Assembly (NCBI GenBank): GCA_964030785.1
Contig: OZ034971.1
Coordinates: 44,564,304-44,628,303 of the forward strand
Direction: 5' to 3'
Origin: Siderastrea siderea
Taxonomy: Eukaryota; Cnidaria; Anthozoa; Scleractinia; Rhizangiidae
Length of the DNA: 64,000 nucleotides
Shown in pieces: positions 13,905 through 24,642 of this stretch (position 1 is the first letter of the stretch; each line of letters starts with the position of its first letter). Both the position numbers and the translations under genes were made by a program. The notes under the pieces were generated by a model. That model did not search any database. It had not been told where the DNA came from and was given only the letters and a program-made list of their open reading frames with translations.

Positions 13905-16900
13905 TACATGTGTATTATTATTATTATTAGTAGTAGTAGTAGTAGTAGTAGTAGTCGTCGTCGTCGTCATCGTTGTCGTCATTGTTGTCGTCGTCATTGT
14001 GGGAGTGGGAGTGGGAGTGGGAGTAGTAGTATAAACACCACCTTAATCCCTTTGGAGTAAAATTATTCGTGATCAGGTCAACCATTAAAAATTTCTTTTT
14101 TTTCTTTCACACAGGTCTATTGGTCTGGAGAATAAAACAAGGTAGGCGTACAAAAGAAAATTCCATACTGCCAGGGAATCCAATTGTAGTTTTAAAATCT
14201 TTTATTCAGGCTAAAAAGGCAACTCCTTGAATTCAGCTGATGCAATCTAGCATCATTTATTTAATTGCTTTCAGTTCATGGTCCCATTCTATTATTTTTT
14301 AGAATTTAACAACATACACATGTATTCATGTCCTCTAAGAATCCAACAATAACTTGAAAGAAATCAGCTGAAGGCTGCAAATAATAATAAGAAGAAGAAT
14401 TTGAATTACTTCACTGGAAGTTACCCTTAAAACTCTCATTGGATCGTGTAATATTCTGCCTGGTGTATTGTTATTAATGAGGTGCAGGAAGCAACTCCGG
14501 CCTGGGACAAACCCAGATCGAAGAGCAAGAAATGGTTTGCGCAAGATACATTGTATCAAATGCGACACCGATGAGGCGGGTGGGTGGGCTCGTCAACCCA
14601 CTTCTTTGCGGGTTTCATAACAAGTGAATACTAATGAGCGTCAAATCCTTTATATACCTACTAAACTGCTCATTAATTTCCCACAAGGCCGTATTACCAA
14701 TTCAAATTGACTTTGAATAGTGGTTCTATTAGCGTGTAAAAATTTATTTGCTGTTAATCTTGCAGCTGTTTTTGTGTTGGATTATTTCTCTTGTGCCTTT
14801 TCTGTGGACATGTTTGCTATCTGGGCTTCATTAAGTTTGACTATGGATACAACATGAAGTTTAATGTGACAATAGGTGAGTGCTGTGCTAATTAATGTGA
14901 CAATTCTGTCATGTATTCAGGGAGAGAGTAGCTACATGTATAGTAGCACAAGCAGTGGACTAAATTCTAAATCTGAACAGGATTAATATCAATATCATCT
15001 TTGTAAACTTGTTGGAAAGTAAGCTGTTTCATAGATGTTGCTCGCTCTGTGTTCAACTCATTCAGAAGACATAATTTATTGTACTGGTATAGATCAATAG
15101 TAAACTTTATTTTTCTTTCAAAATTCCAAAATTTGTTTTAAAATGTCCAAAAAGTACTGCTAGAATAATTTCACTTCAAAAAGAAGCAAGAAGGGTAAAT
15201 CTTTACATTAAACCTCTAATCAGGTTTTTCAAAGGTTAGTGTTTCTCTGCATGTATACACTGAATGATATCCTCGTGTATATTAAGGGCATGCAGTAGTC
15301 AATGAGATTCCAAGTTTATCATTTCGTGAGTGATGGTCAAGCTTGAGTACACTCTGGGGAGTACAGTATTAGCGCCTTTATTCATTTGATTGCCCGTTGA
15401 CTGACAATTTCTTTCTTTTTTTAACGACAGGTATTATCAATTTATGCAGTTGGTTAAGTTGGTGTTATACGGTAGGCAAAATATTTTATGGGCTTTAACG
15501 AAAAACAAAAACAAACTTCAACTTTATTATATCACAAAGTAAGCGATACAAAAGTATTTCCACCCGCAAGTAGAAAACTAATCGAGGCGGGCGAAGAAGA
15601 AAAGAAAGAAATAACAAATATACTTACCGAGAACACTTGGAAATTTCACTTCTTTTTCTACACTCCTACCCCACGTGTCGTTAATGCAGTGTCATTAATA
15701 CGGGGAAAAGGTTTCCCTGCCGACCGAGTGCACCTCAGGAATCCATACATGTATTAATTTTCTACGTAGAATCGTTTATCGTGGTTACCGGACTTTGGTA
15801 CATTTTTACGATAATTACTATTAGGTGTGCCACGTTATTAGAATTTGGTGTTTTCGGCTTTATATGATTTGTAATTCCCTATCCATGTTTAATGCATTCC
15901 CGACAAGCATCCCATCTTTGAATGGTGCCGGCTTACAGTACTTGACACATAAAGTTAAGTTTTTATTATTTTATTTTATTATTATGGCTTGCAGAATTAC
16001 CAGAAGCAACCATATGTTTGGAAATGCGCCCTAGTGACTGTAAGCTTGTTTCTTCTCTTAGCTCTCGAGGTAAGTGCAACCAGACATTTAAGAAATCAAG
16101 TCTCTTTTTTTCATGGTCTACTTAAATTCCATGTTGCCGTGCGATCACAGATGACGTCAAAATGTGGTAAGAACGAAAAGGTGGCACACGAGGCGATAGC
16201 CGAGTGTGTCACTGATGTTCTTACCGCATTTTGACGTCATCTGTGATCTATTTAACAATTAGATTATTCGCTCTCGATTTCTGTCGCGTGATAGTTGATG
16301 AGGCCGAAGGCCGAATCAACTATCGCGTTTAGTATAAATCTACTAGACGTTCAAAACTTAACAGCAGACACTACATGTTTTTTATTGAAAAATGATATAA
16401 ATAGGTCATACCGCGCGTGGAAAACACTCTACTCACTATCTAAAACAGAATAGATTGTGAGTAGCGTAGCCAATCAGAGAACAGCATTAGTGATAGAACG
16501 CTAGTAGATTTATACTAATACTGAAGAGACGCACGGCAACATGGAATCTACTTGTTTTACATACATGTTTTTAATGATGACGAAATCTATGCGCTAATAG
16601 ATCATAGGTAAGAACCAATAAATCTATGCGCTAATAGATCATAGGTAAGAACCAATAAAAACGCGCGTAAAATTCAGTATATTATATAAACTCTCATCGA
16701 CAATAAGCAAGAACCAATCAGCGCGCGAGAATGCTCACTGCATTTATTGTAAAATTAACAAATAGATTCAATGTTGTCGTGCGTCTGTTTACTAATAGAT
16801 CACTGACGATGTCAAATTGTGGTAAGAACAATGAAAACGCGCTTTTTTCGTCCATCGTTGTAAAATGTATAACGAACGTGCGGAACATTTGTTTTGCTAA

Positions 16901-18417
16901 TTAAACCTTTTGTTTAGTGATGTTCTCGTTGCCGTCGTGGTTTAGAAAGGTCACTAACTTCGCTTCAAGCCCACTTAACATGAATTTGGCCCGAACAAAA
17001 ATACTCAGTGATTTTAATAATAATAATAATCTTTATTGAGGAAACTTTTTCACTTACACGTGGTTTTCGAAAAGGACCTCAAAAAAGAACCAATTTTCTC
17101 ATGTGAAACCCTTTAATCCGGCCAACGGGTAGGCTCAGTCTCCAGCCGTGAGGGTCTCGATGCGCCCGCAATTCTCGCCACCTTCACGGCTGGGCGCACG
17201 GGTTTGGTTATTGTTTAGACTGACCAATCAGAGACAAGCCCCCTGAAATTTGCGGGGCAGAATGCGCGACATAATTTAGCGGGATTTCATCTTTCTCTTG
17301 AAATTTCACACTTTTAGGAGGACGTTTCAGGCAGACTTTTCGCATTTCGCTTTTTTTCAAGACGATAAAAAAAACAAAATTTAAGCAAATGACGTGTGGA
17401 TTGTCTGCATAATTATTAAAATTGTAATGACGTCACGGACATGCAACCAAACCCGTGCGCCCAGCCGTGAAGGTGGCGAGAATCGCGGGCGCATCGAGAC
17501 ACTCGAGGCTGGAGACTGAGCCTAGCCAACGGGTTAATACGGCCAGTTGAAGTGAAAACAAAAATAAACGCAAACGTTCTTCTTATTTCATGTACATCAC
17601 AGTGTAAAAGGTACACAATCAAAACCTTTTTTGTTTCGACGTTTACTATCAACTCCAACCTCTACCCTGAGTGCCAGAGGCTTTTCTCGCACTCTCGAAC
17701 ACGCGCGACCTTTTCAGACCCGCGACCAACTTACTTCGGCCGACGACTGCTCAGCACAGGCGCGCGTACCCAGGGTACTGCAACTCCAATTCTCCTTTTC
17801 CTTTCTTCTTGTGCCACCTTTATCCGTTTCTTTTCCTGAGATGAAAAGCTAACCCACCCTCGTTAATTAATACGGCTAGATTTTCATGGCCGGTTGGCGG
17901 CCGAGTTAACGGGGTTCCACTGTAATAAAAGCTAAATTAAAGCTGCTTTTGATTACAGCTGGGTGACTTTCCGCCCATTTTGTGGACGTTTGATGCGCAT
18001 TCCTTATGGCATCTTGGAACAGCTCCATTTTGCTACTTCTGGTACAGGTAGGTGTAACGCTATTAGAGTGGTGTTCTTTCAGGTTTCATTGCAAAAATCC
18101 TGTTTGTTTTTGTGTCTGAGGGAGAGGAGAAGAAAAATGCTACTACCTACCTACCTATCTACCTACCTAAATACCTACCTACCTACCTGCTTTTCCACTA
18201 CCCCAATCCTCGCTTTAATGGCTGTAATTTGAACTGTTAACTTAATAAAATTTTTTTCCATCAAGGGTCAAGTGCCAAATGAGGGTAGTTTTACGATGAA
18301 TCTTGTATCTTTGTTTTCATTAGGTTCATATTAAAGGTTCCAATTATTGGAAATTTTGTTGTTGCCGCCAAAATCCTATTTTTCTACCATCAACCGTCAA
18401 GGCCATACCTGCGATAA
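9013..18417 (+). CDS. PGAP3: PGAP3 (PER1-like), GPI-anchor lipid remodelling protein
   Basis: Multi-pass ER/Golgi membrane protein of the PER1/CREST family, involved in removing an unsaturated acyl chain from GPI anchors (family knowledge). Coding exons: 9013-9276, 9702-9857, 11043-11105, 13576-13637, 14115-14141 (27-nt microexon), 14766-14875, 15431-15471, 15995-16069, 17959-18047 and a tentative last exon 18324-18417. All are phase-compatible, about 327 residues. ATG 9013 gives a signal peptide (MYLQSIFVFIILSWHPAKGS), preceded by an acceptor at 9001-9002, so a noncoding first exon is likely. Visible family features are a Cys-rich luminal part (CVKECKRGC, WWDCTDECKYQCM), SLNAWFWSAVFHTRD with the conserved Ser, His and Asp, MDYFCATS, and FDAHSLWHLGTAP with paired His. 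The last exon is uncertain: after WYRF it lacks the expected acidic ending. Confidence 0.9.
9320..9530 (-). repeat. Dispersed repeat in PGAP3 intron, related to the repeat at window start
   Basis: On the minus strand the segment reads ACAAACAGTCCTTCTCAG and then ACATGACTCCTGGGTTCA, matching motifs at 13-130. A nearby plus-strand GACTTCTGCTCAGGTTGCGG matches the start of that copy, so the piece is rearranged or doubly inserted. Confidence 0.45.
11859..12720 (-). pseudogene. Penelope-like element remnant, internally deleted
   Basis: Three collinear minus-strand pieces belong to a Penelope-like retroelement. An N-terminal coiled segment lies at about 12610-12720 (KISMLKGKVEQSETSIVKLQ). A late reverse-transcriptase segment lies at 12173-12400 (IDAIFSLWNVDKKEIEEF, ISDKEINFLDTTVFKG). 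The following segment lies at 11859-12122 (FRYTHFSSCHPCRPPGVRKG, EALRLLRTNSS). Most of the catalytic core between the first two pieces is missing, and the last two are frameshifted. It sits in PGAP3 intron 3. Compare the copy at 59330-59845. Confidence 0.75.
13870..14033. repeat. Compound trinucleotide/hexanucleotide microsatellite
   Basis: Runs of ATT, then AGT, then CGT/CAT, and finally a GGGAGT series in PGAP3 intron 4. The preceding AATAAAGTTATT suggests that the ATT run began as a retroposon tail. Long hydrophobic or Thr-rich ORFs over it are artefacts. Confidence 0.9.
16126..16549. mobile_element. Nested palindromic repeats (MITE cluster) in PGAP3 intron 8
   Basis: Outer inverted arms ATTCCATGTTGCCGTGCG (from 16126) and their complement near 16531-16548 enclose two further foldbacks. 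One is 16143-16248, with arms GATCACAGATGACGTCA. The other spans about 16329-16520, with arms TAGTATAAATCTACTAG. A short GAGGCCGAAGGCC stem-loop lies at about 16298. No coding capacity. Confidence 0.6.
16585..16660. repeat. 37-bp tandem duplication
   Basis: The unit starting AAATCTATGCGCTAATAGAT and ending AGGTAAGAACCAATA occurs twice head to tail with essentially no differences, so the duplication is recent. Confidence 0.85.
17015..17090. repeat. Retroposon 3-prime end with AAT tail, copy 1
   Basis: An AAT run followed by CTTTATTGAGGAAACTTTTT and ACGTGGTTTTCGAAAAGG. The same arrangement occurs at 28070-28190, so this is a dispersed element truncated close to its tail. Confidence 0.6.
17130..17524. 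mobile_element. 395-bp MULE-like MITE, 9-bp target duplication
   Basis: Long inverted ends (about 80 bp, starting TAGGCTCAGTCTCCAGCC) are flanked by an exact 9-bp direct repeat GCCAACGGG at 17121-17129 and 17525-17533. Nine-base duplications are typical of Mutator-like elements. The short unique centre has no ORF. It lies in PGAP3 intron 8. Confidence 0.88.
18120..18190. repeat. CTAC microsatellite
   Basis: Imperfect tetranucleotide run (CTAC, with CTAT and AATA interruptions) in the last PGAP3 intron. Confidence 0.85.
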
Positions 18418-18727
18418 GGCTCAAAAAACACCCTTTGCCGCCGCGCACGCCTATAATAATATAAGCTGTAATTTATTTGTATGGGAGTACCGCTTCCCTC
18501 GTGTTTACCAGACTTATTTATAAAACCTTTGGCAAGGGAGGACCAGGAGATCGTCACCTAGCGTGCTAACTGTAACTTACGTCCATGTTTCAGCTTTCTG
18601 GTAGATGATGCAAGACAACAACTTTCCATGAAAAAGTCAAGGAAAAGCTCCTGAGGGTTGACGATCAATCTTGTCACGTGTTGGTCACGTGTTTCAAAGA
18701 CTCGTTCACGAACTCGAGTACCAACGT

Positions 18728-18920
18728 GATGTATGGGGCATATATTGTACCAACATACATTGTACCATAGACTAAAACTCTCTTTGTCTGCATTCATTTG
18801 CCTTCATATGCGTTCATGACATCTGCCTTTAACTTCATATGCCTTGATAGGCCTTCATCTGCCTTTATATGCGTTCCCAGTTAGTTTGGGGAATCGTCGG
18901 TACAATATATGTCCCCATAC
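18728..18920. repeat. Inverted repeat with internal short repeats
   Basis: Arms GTATGGGGCATATATTGTAC and GGTACAATATATGTCCCCAT are complementary. Between them the phrase CTTCATATGCCTT recurs in degenerate form. Probably a small foldback element downstream of PGAP3. The remainder of 18920-20300 shows nothing else I recognise. Confidence 0.5.
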
Positions 18921-20301
18921 ACCAAGTACCCACCCGAACTCGTGTATCCGACGCTGTTCAAACAGGCTTGTTCGCAAATGCTTTTAAACTTTACTTTTCA
19001 AGAATAAAGGAAAGAATAAAAGGAAACAGTTTCTAAGGAAAAGATCATCAGGTGGCTTTATCGTTAGTTCTGTCTGAATGGGTGTGATCCTCGTAGTTAT
19101 GATAAAACGACAAAGAAATTGCAAATGTTGACTTGTGGGATCCCACCATCCTACTCGACACCGGTGAAAGCGCCTCATTTCTTAGGAGCTAGGGCAAATA
19201 CAGCTCAAACTTGTACCCGTAGAGTTACATTAAAAAAGAAAGAGAGAAATATGTTAGGTGAACAAGCATGTAACTGTTCACAGCATTTCACAATCAGTTG
19301 CATTGTGTAAAATATATCAGCTTAGCGTTGAAAGTTTCTAGAAAACTACTTTGTGTGCAGAGAGTATTGAATGTTTTTACTTCTACTTGAACTATTTTAA
19401 TATCGCATTAAAGAACATCAAAATTACCACGAATTCCTGTGTCTAATACTCGCTTAAGACCCCCTCTCCCTACCTTCCGGTCAAACACTAATGGAGTAAA
19501 CAGAGAAGCAGAGATTTAACGTTCACCGAAACGTTAAACGCATAAATAATATCGTGTTCAACTTATTAAAGCATCGGGTGCAAGCGTAACTGGCACTTGA
19601 AATGGAGGGAAATAAAACGCACCAACCACAATTTATAAAAGTCGGTACCGAAGTCACAAAATTGCAAGGAAAACATTTATTCGGGGAACTGAACCACTCA
19701 ATGCAACACAGTATAAATCTATTAAAACCACTGGTAAGGTAAGGTAGTACTTTATGGTTATCCACCTTTGTCCTTCAGGTATATTAAAATAAGGATAAAA
19801 TAGCAAGAATCAAAAAGACCCGAGAATTGTTCCCTGTAGAACACCACTGGCACGGTAGCGATCGATTACAATCCATGAGGCTCGGAACATTTTCACTGAG
19901 ACTCGGAACATTTTCACGTGACTATTGATTGGTCATTGATCGGCCGATACTAATCGATATCAATCATCTAATAGTTGTCAATTGCCATTGATTGGTCGAT
20001 TGATTTTCCAACAATCGATTTACTATAAAGATCGATTGTTCGTATGAGCATTAGCTAGGCAACCCTTTAAACTACAGAATTCCGTCCAACTCGTTCGACG
20101 AAACCGAGTTGCGGTGGTGCGACAAACACTGGGGCAAAATGATACCAATTTCCCAAAAGCCAACGGCAGGCATGAAGCTGGGACCAGCACTTCCATTATA
20201 TGTATGATGATTACTCAGCATTACAGTCCAGACCTTCAAGGTTTCTCACTAATGGTTGGCATTATTTACTTTTCTTTACAAACTGACTTCGTCCTCCTTC
20301 T

Positions 20302-22042
20302 TTATACAACGAGTACTTTAGCCGGTGAGTTATTGTCTGAATCCATGGGTCCCAAACATACAACAATGCGACCCTCAGAAGTTACGGAAATCCCCTGTAG
20401 CCCATCATCTTCATCTTCATCATGTTCAAATGTCAGTTCGGTACTGCGAACAAACTTGCCATCATTGGTGAGTATTAGCAGACATAAGTAGCGCTTCCTT
20501 GTTTCTATACTAGCGACGATGACATGTTCACTTGCCGGGTGAAATGCAATTTTATGATCGAGAGTTCCACCTACTTCAAATTTCGACAGTTTTTCTTTCA
20601 GCAGGTGTTCTCCCGGTTCACTAAACACATGCACGAAAACATGATCCTCTCCGTCCACCACCATCACTCGGCCTTCAATATTCAATATTCCCTCCCCAAA
20701 AGTGCGAACAAACTGTCCATCAGTTTCGAATACATCAACTACGCTTTGACAATATCCTGACAATATCCTCCTTTTTCCCAATACCATTACTTTGTTGTTG
20801 TCGTTAACTATCAAAGAAGGTGAAGATGTCGACCACTGAAATCCGCTGTCCCCTACCTTTATGGCAAACCGGTGATGTAGAACAGCGGTGTGATCAAACA
20901 CAAGCACACCATACTCCACTGAGACATCATCCCACCCATTCCTGAAAGTAGGCGTCTCCAATTTGACCATTAAATGGGTATTGTCGCTTCTGTCAGAGGC
21001 TATATCATAAACGTATACTGAAGTTAAGCTATATTCACCATTCAGAACCGTAAAAGAATACACAAACTTGCCGCTGGTGTCAAATACTTTAATGTTACCG
21101 TACCTGGCATTGTCTGCAATCAGAAACTGCCCTTGTGTGTTTAGAGTAATACCTGCTGGATTAATCAGCTTTTCAGACTCATCTTGACCATCCTGACCAA
21201 ATGACCAGGGTGTAACACAGCAATGTGCCAGACCTTGTTTCTGCAGCACTTCAATAACTCTTCCTTCACGGAGCGGATCAACTTTGTCATCTCCCGTATC
21301 AACAGTTGGCCAATCTGAGAGTTGTTTGTTGCCAAAGCAAACCATTAGCATAACATCGTAGATGACGCGATTTACGCGACAGACAGAGGAAATAATCTCT
21401 CTGCGTTCATCTTTGCTAAATCGAGCCCTTAAGCCTTTCCTGAGCTCAATGTTAAAACTCTTCTGAACCGCTCACAGAGAATGTAGTTCTTCAATGCACA
21501 CTCTACACACTGCTAATGCGTCCGAGGGATTGTCTACAACCTCTAATATGGTCGCCAAAACTCGATATTGCATGGCGAGTATGCGATCAGACAATTCCAA
21601 AGCTTCATTAGCGAAGGCCTTTGTTGCTTCTCTACGAGCATCTTCGAATCTCTTCTTTGCGTTGGCAAGCGCCCTCGTGGCTGATTCGTCCAGGACAGCA
21701 AGCTCTAACTTTCTCATTCCTTTGGCGAAAGATACTGCTTCAGCACTACTGTGTTCCAGCTCTAACTGTTACCTCGCCATGCTCGCTTCTGGATCTTGCC
21801 CTTTCAAACACTTCATAAAGCAACTCGATTCCTTCTTTAAAAAAGCTGGTGCTAGATAATAAATCCTTCCTTGCTAATCCGTCCAACTTTAACTTGATAT
21901 CATCGATTTCACGCACGATTAAGCCACGGAATTTTTCTTCTGTTACGTCGCCATCTTTGAGCTCCTGGACGGCCTTATCTCTGCCTTTGTTCACCAGCAA
22001 ACCGACAGTGGCTTTAAACACTGCTGTTATGGTCGAAGACAT
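20302..22042 (-). pseudogene. Broken NHL-repeat family gene of coral type
   Basis: A single-exon-like minus-strand locus of about 580 codons. The N-terminal helical part starts at 22042 (MSSTITAVFKATVGLLVNKG), continues as a coiled region (ARREATKAFANEALELSDRI), then a NHL-like beta-propeller from about 21180 (INPAGITLNTQGQFLIADNA, GNIKVFDTSGKFVYSF) ending AKVLVV. I recall close multi-copy relatives in corals, function unknown. The frame is broken twice: a shift near 21750-21775 between SEHGEV and KGMRKLEL, and an in-frame TGA at 21472-21474 just after CIEELHSL, after which the same frame continues for about 390 codons. Either a recent pseudogene or sequence errors; the last 349 residues are open. 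Confidence 0.75.
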
Positions 22043-22199
22043 ACTGATTGTTTCCAACGAGAGACTGAAAGAAGCCTTATTCTGCTGATTACTGGCGTAA
22101 AACGGAACTGATCTTTCCACAAAGTTCTGCAAAAAAATTAGATTCCAAAAACAAAAGATTTGGAAGATATAGTCCATTGACTCACAAAAGGTTTACTTT

Positions 22200-24090
22200 C
22201 GCAACGTTGCAAGCAGCGGCCATCAAATCAGTAAAACGTCAATTTATAATAAGACCAGAAACAAAGACAATTTCAAGTCTAGTGATTCAGCTTGAAACCG
22301 CAGATAAGATAAGGTCCTTTGTTGCGAATTTAACGCTACCCGCGCCATTTTAATTTTAAAAAAGATCTACATGGTGCAAGTACATTTCAAAGAGAGAGAG
22401 TGATACATGAAGCAATGTTAGGGACATCAACAGTTTCCAAATGTTTGGAGAAACAAATGTTTCATGCTTCTTTGAACATTGTCAAATATTTGTGACTTGT
22501 AATGAGGCAGAGCATTTCGCATCCCGACATAAATTTTATACTGATCAGTTAAAAAAAAAAGCAAAAAAGGGAAAGGGAAGGAACCAAGACACATACGGCT
22601 TCAGGGTCACACCAGTTGTTAGTCCTCTGAATAAGGTTTCATGATTTCTCAGCTGATGCATACAGCTAGTATGTAAGTGATATTACATCAGAGCCTCCCA
22701 GATTTGCAGCCGCCCTCATTAATTTTCTCCTTGAATGAGCTCTCAGTTCTTGCACTGAGCTGCATCAGGTCTGCCATAGATTCAAGTGATCGCGTAACAA
22801 GAAATAAAAGCCATTACACTATCTCAATCAAAGTACAGCCGATAATACACTAAAGAAAGCAGAAGCAGTTTAATTGTTGTGTAACATTATTCAAGGGAAA
22901 CATAACCTTTTGCAGACTCCAAGATACGAGAACGGCGAAAAGAAGAAAGCGCATGCGGAAATAAAACGTGTAGGGGGCTAGGAAAAGATAGGTGGTACTA
23001 TCTGGAAGCCTGAAACAGCCTACCTTGTCTGAAATGAAAGTATGAAAATTCATATTTTGGTTTTGGTTTTAACTTGCCTCCCCCCACTGCCTCCCTCGTC
23101 CCGTTTCCGGGAACACGCAGACCCGTAGGCACAATATCCCAGGGGTATCCCTCAAATATCTAACTCAAATAAATATCCCTCAAATATATAACTTAATTTC
23201 ATTTCTGTCTCCATTTAAATTTCTTAATCTTTTCGCCGTAAGGATCAGTTTACTGTTGTTTACTTTCGTATCCCTCAAGAATCGAGATAGCGCAAGTCTG
23301 TTGCTGTTTTCTATCTGTTTCTCCTTTGCCTTAAAATTCACTCCGAAATTAGTGTCATAGTGAGTGCCTGATGACCCATCTAGACTACCAGCACCTCGGT
23401 GGAAGGAAATCCCACATAAAAGTGATGGGGATTAAATCGTGGGGTTAAAATTTAGGGGTTTACATGAATGTAATTAATGACCACCATTAGAATCACCCTG
23501 GTACTTTTCAGGGAAGAAGCCGGGGAAAGTATGACTGGAAAAATAACTGTTTGTCAGAATTGCTACCTCACACCTCTTAGGGCCACGTTTTGGGCAGAAA
23601 ACAAAATTATGGTACCTTTTAGATGAGAACTTCTATCGTCGCCGATGGTTCGTTGGTAAAAGAGATAAATCAATTTTCCAAACCAAGCATTTTTTCCTTT
23701 TGCGCATTCGTATTATTAATTTTAACTATAAACTACTGGACACCCAGGACTTGGTGGTTGAAAGATGGGAGTACTGAGGGGCAGGTGTGAAAACAGGTAT
23801 GGAACGCAATTCCCAGGGTTTTTAAAAATATGACGGGAACGTGCCGAGTGCTCTTCCCACCTTGCCATCGTGTGTTTCCTCAGACAAGAAACGTTACCCC
23901 ACATTGTCTCTCTCCACCCAGGTGTATAAAATGGGTACCGGCGACATACTGCTGTGGGTAACCCTGCGATAGACTAGCATTCCATCCATGCACGGGGTAG
24001 TAGCAATACTCTCAGTTGCTTCATGCAACAGAAAACGGTTAAGCTCCGGCCGTGTGGGCCTCCTTGGCTCGTGTGCAACTTTTCCCTACC
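22200..24090. other. Intergenic region without recognised gene
   Basis: AT-rich sequence with a short ATCCCTCAAATAT tandem near 23145-23190 and a C-rich tract near 24095-24125. No exon chain, RNA gene or bounded transposon was found on either strand. Confidence 0.5.
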
Positions 24091-24375
24091 TTACCATACC
24101 CTACCCCTCCCTCCCCTGCCCCTCGAAACTTCCTGAACGGGATAACTGACAGTTGACTTGGTCTCAGAAAAGTCTTGACACATTTTCTTTATTGATTGAA
24201 TGGGGTGGTACACAGCTCTTACAAGGTCTTCTCTGATTTGCTGAGAAAACAATAGAACAAACAACAAAACAATGGACCCTAGCCCTGAAACCAACAGAGC
24301 TGCGTGATACCAAGGTCCAATGAAATTAGAGGTTGTTATGATAGTATCTGGATTAAATGGTATAATACGGGACAT
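24091..24375 (-). CDS. Single-pass membrane ORF downstream of the Ig/TIR gene
   Basis: An open segment of 94 codons starts at an ATG directly after an acceptor-like TTTCATATAG. It has one clear membrane segment (AALLVSGLGSIVLLFVLLFS) followed by a basic stretch (SIKKMCQDFSETKSTV) and ends among GT-rich donor candidates near 24095. It looks like the transmembrane exon expected between the Ig and TIR exons of an interleukin-1-receptor-like gene, but lies 3-prime of the TIR exon. Its membrane frame opens in phase 0, whereas the neighbouring Ig exon ends in phase 1. It may be a displaced exon, an alternative 3-prime part or another gene. Confidence 0.4.
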   Translation of the reverse strand: MSRIIPFNPDTIITTSNFIGPWYHAALLVSGLGSIVLLFVLLFSQQIREDLVRAVYHPIQSIKKMCQDFSETKSTVSYPVQEVSRGRGGRGRVW

Positions 24376-24642
24376 CTATATGAAATAAAAGACAAGGGGG
24401 CAGCAGTAACTCAGCCAAAAACACGAAGCAGCAGATAACCTCTACTAAATTTAACACAAATTATTGCCACTTTAATTATGCTCAGTAGTACTCAATTTAT
24501 TTTGCACTGGGTACTGTTTCGTGCATTCAGCAAGCAATCTATGATTTTGAACAATCCTGTCGGCCTGATGTATAATTATAAACTAAAGACTAGTTGTTTT
24601 CTAGAAAACAATTGTAAAAGAAAATTCCCAGCAATCACGCTT

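Noticed and set aside
13767..14034. Long Ile/Val and Thr-rich ORFs on both strands
   Set aside because: They are translations of trinucleotide microsatellites; no homology or splice context.
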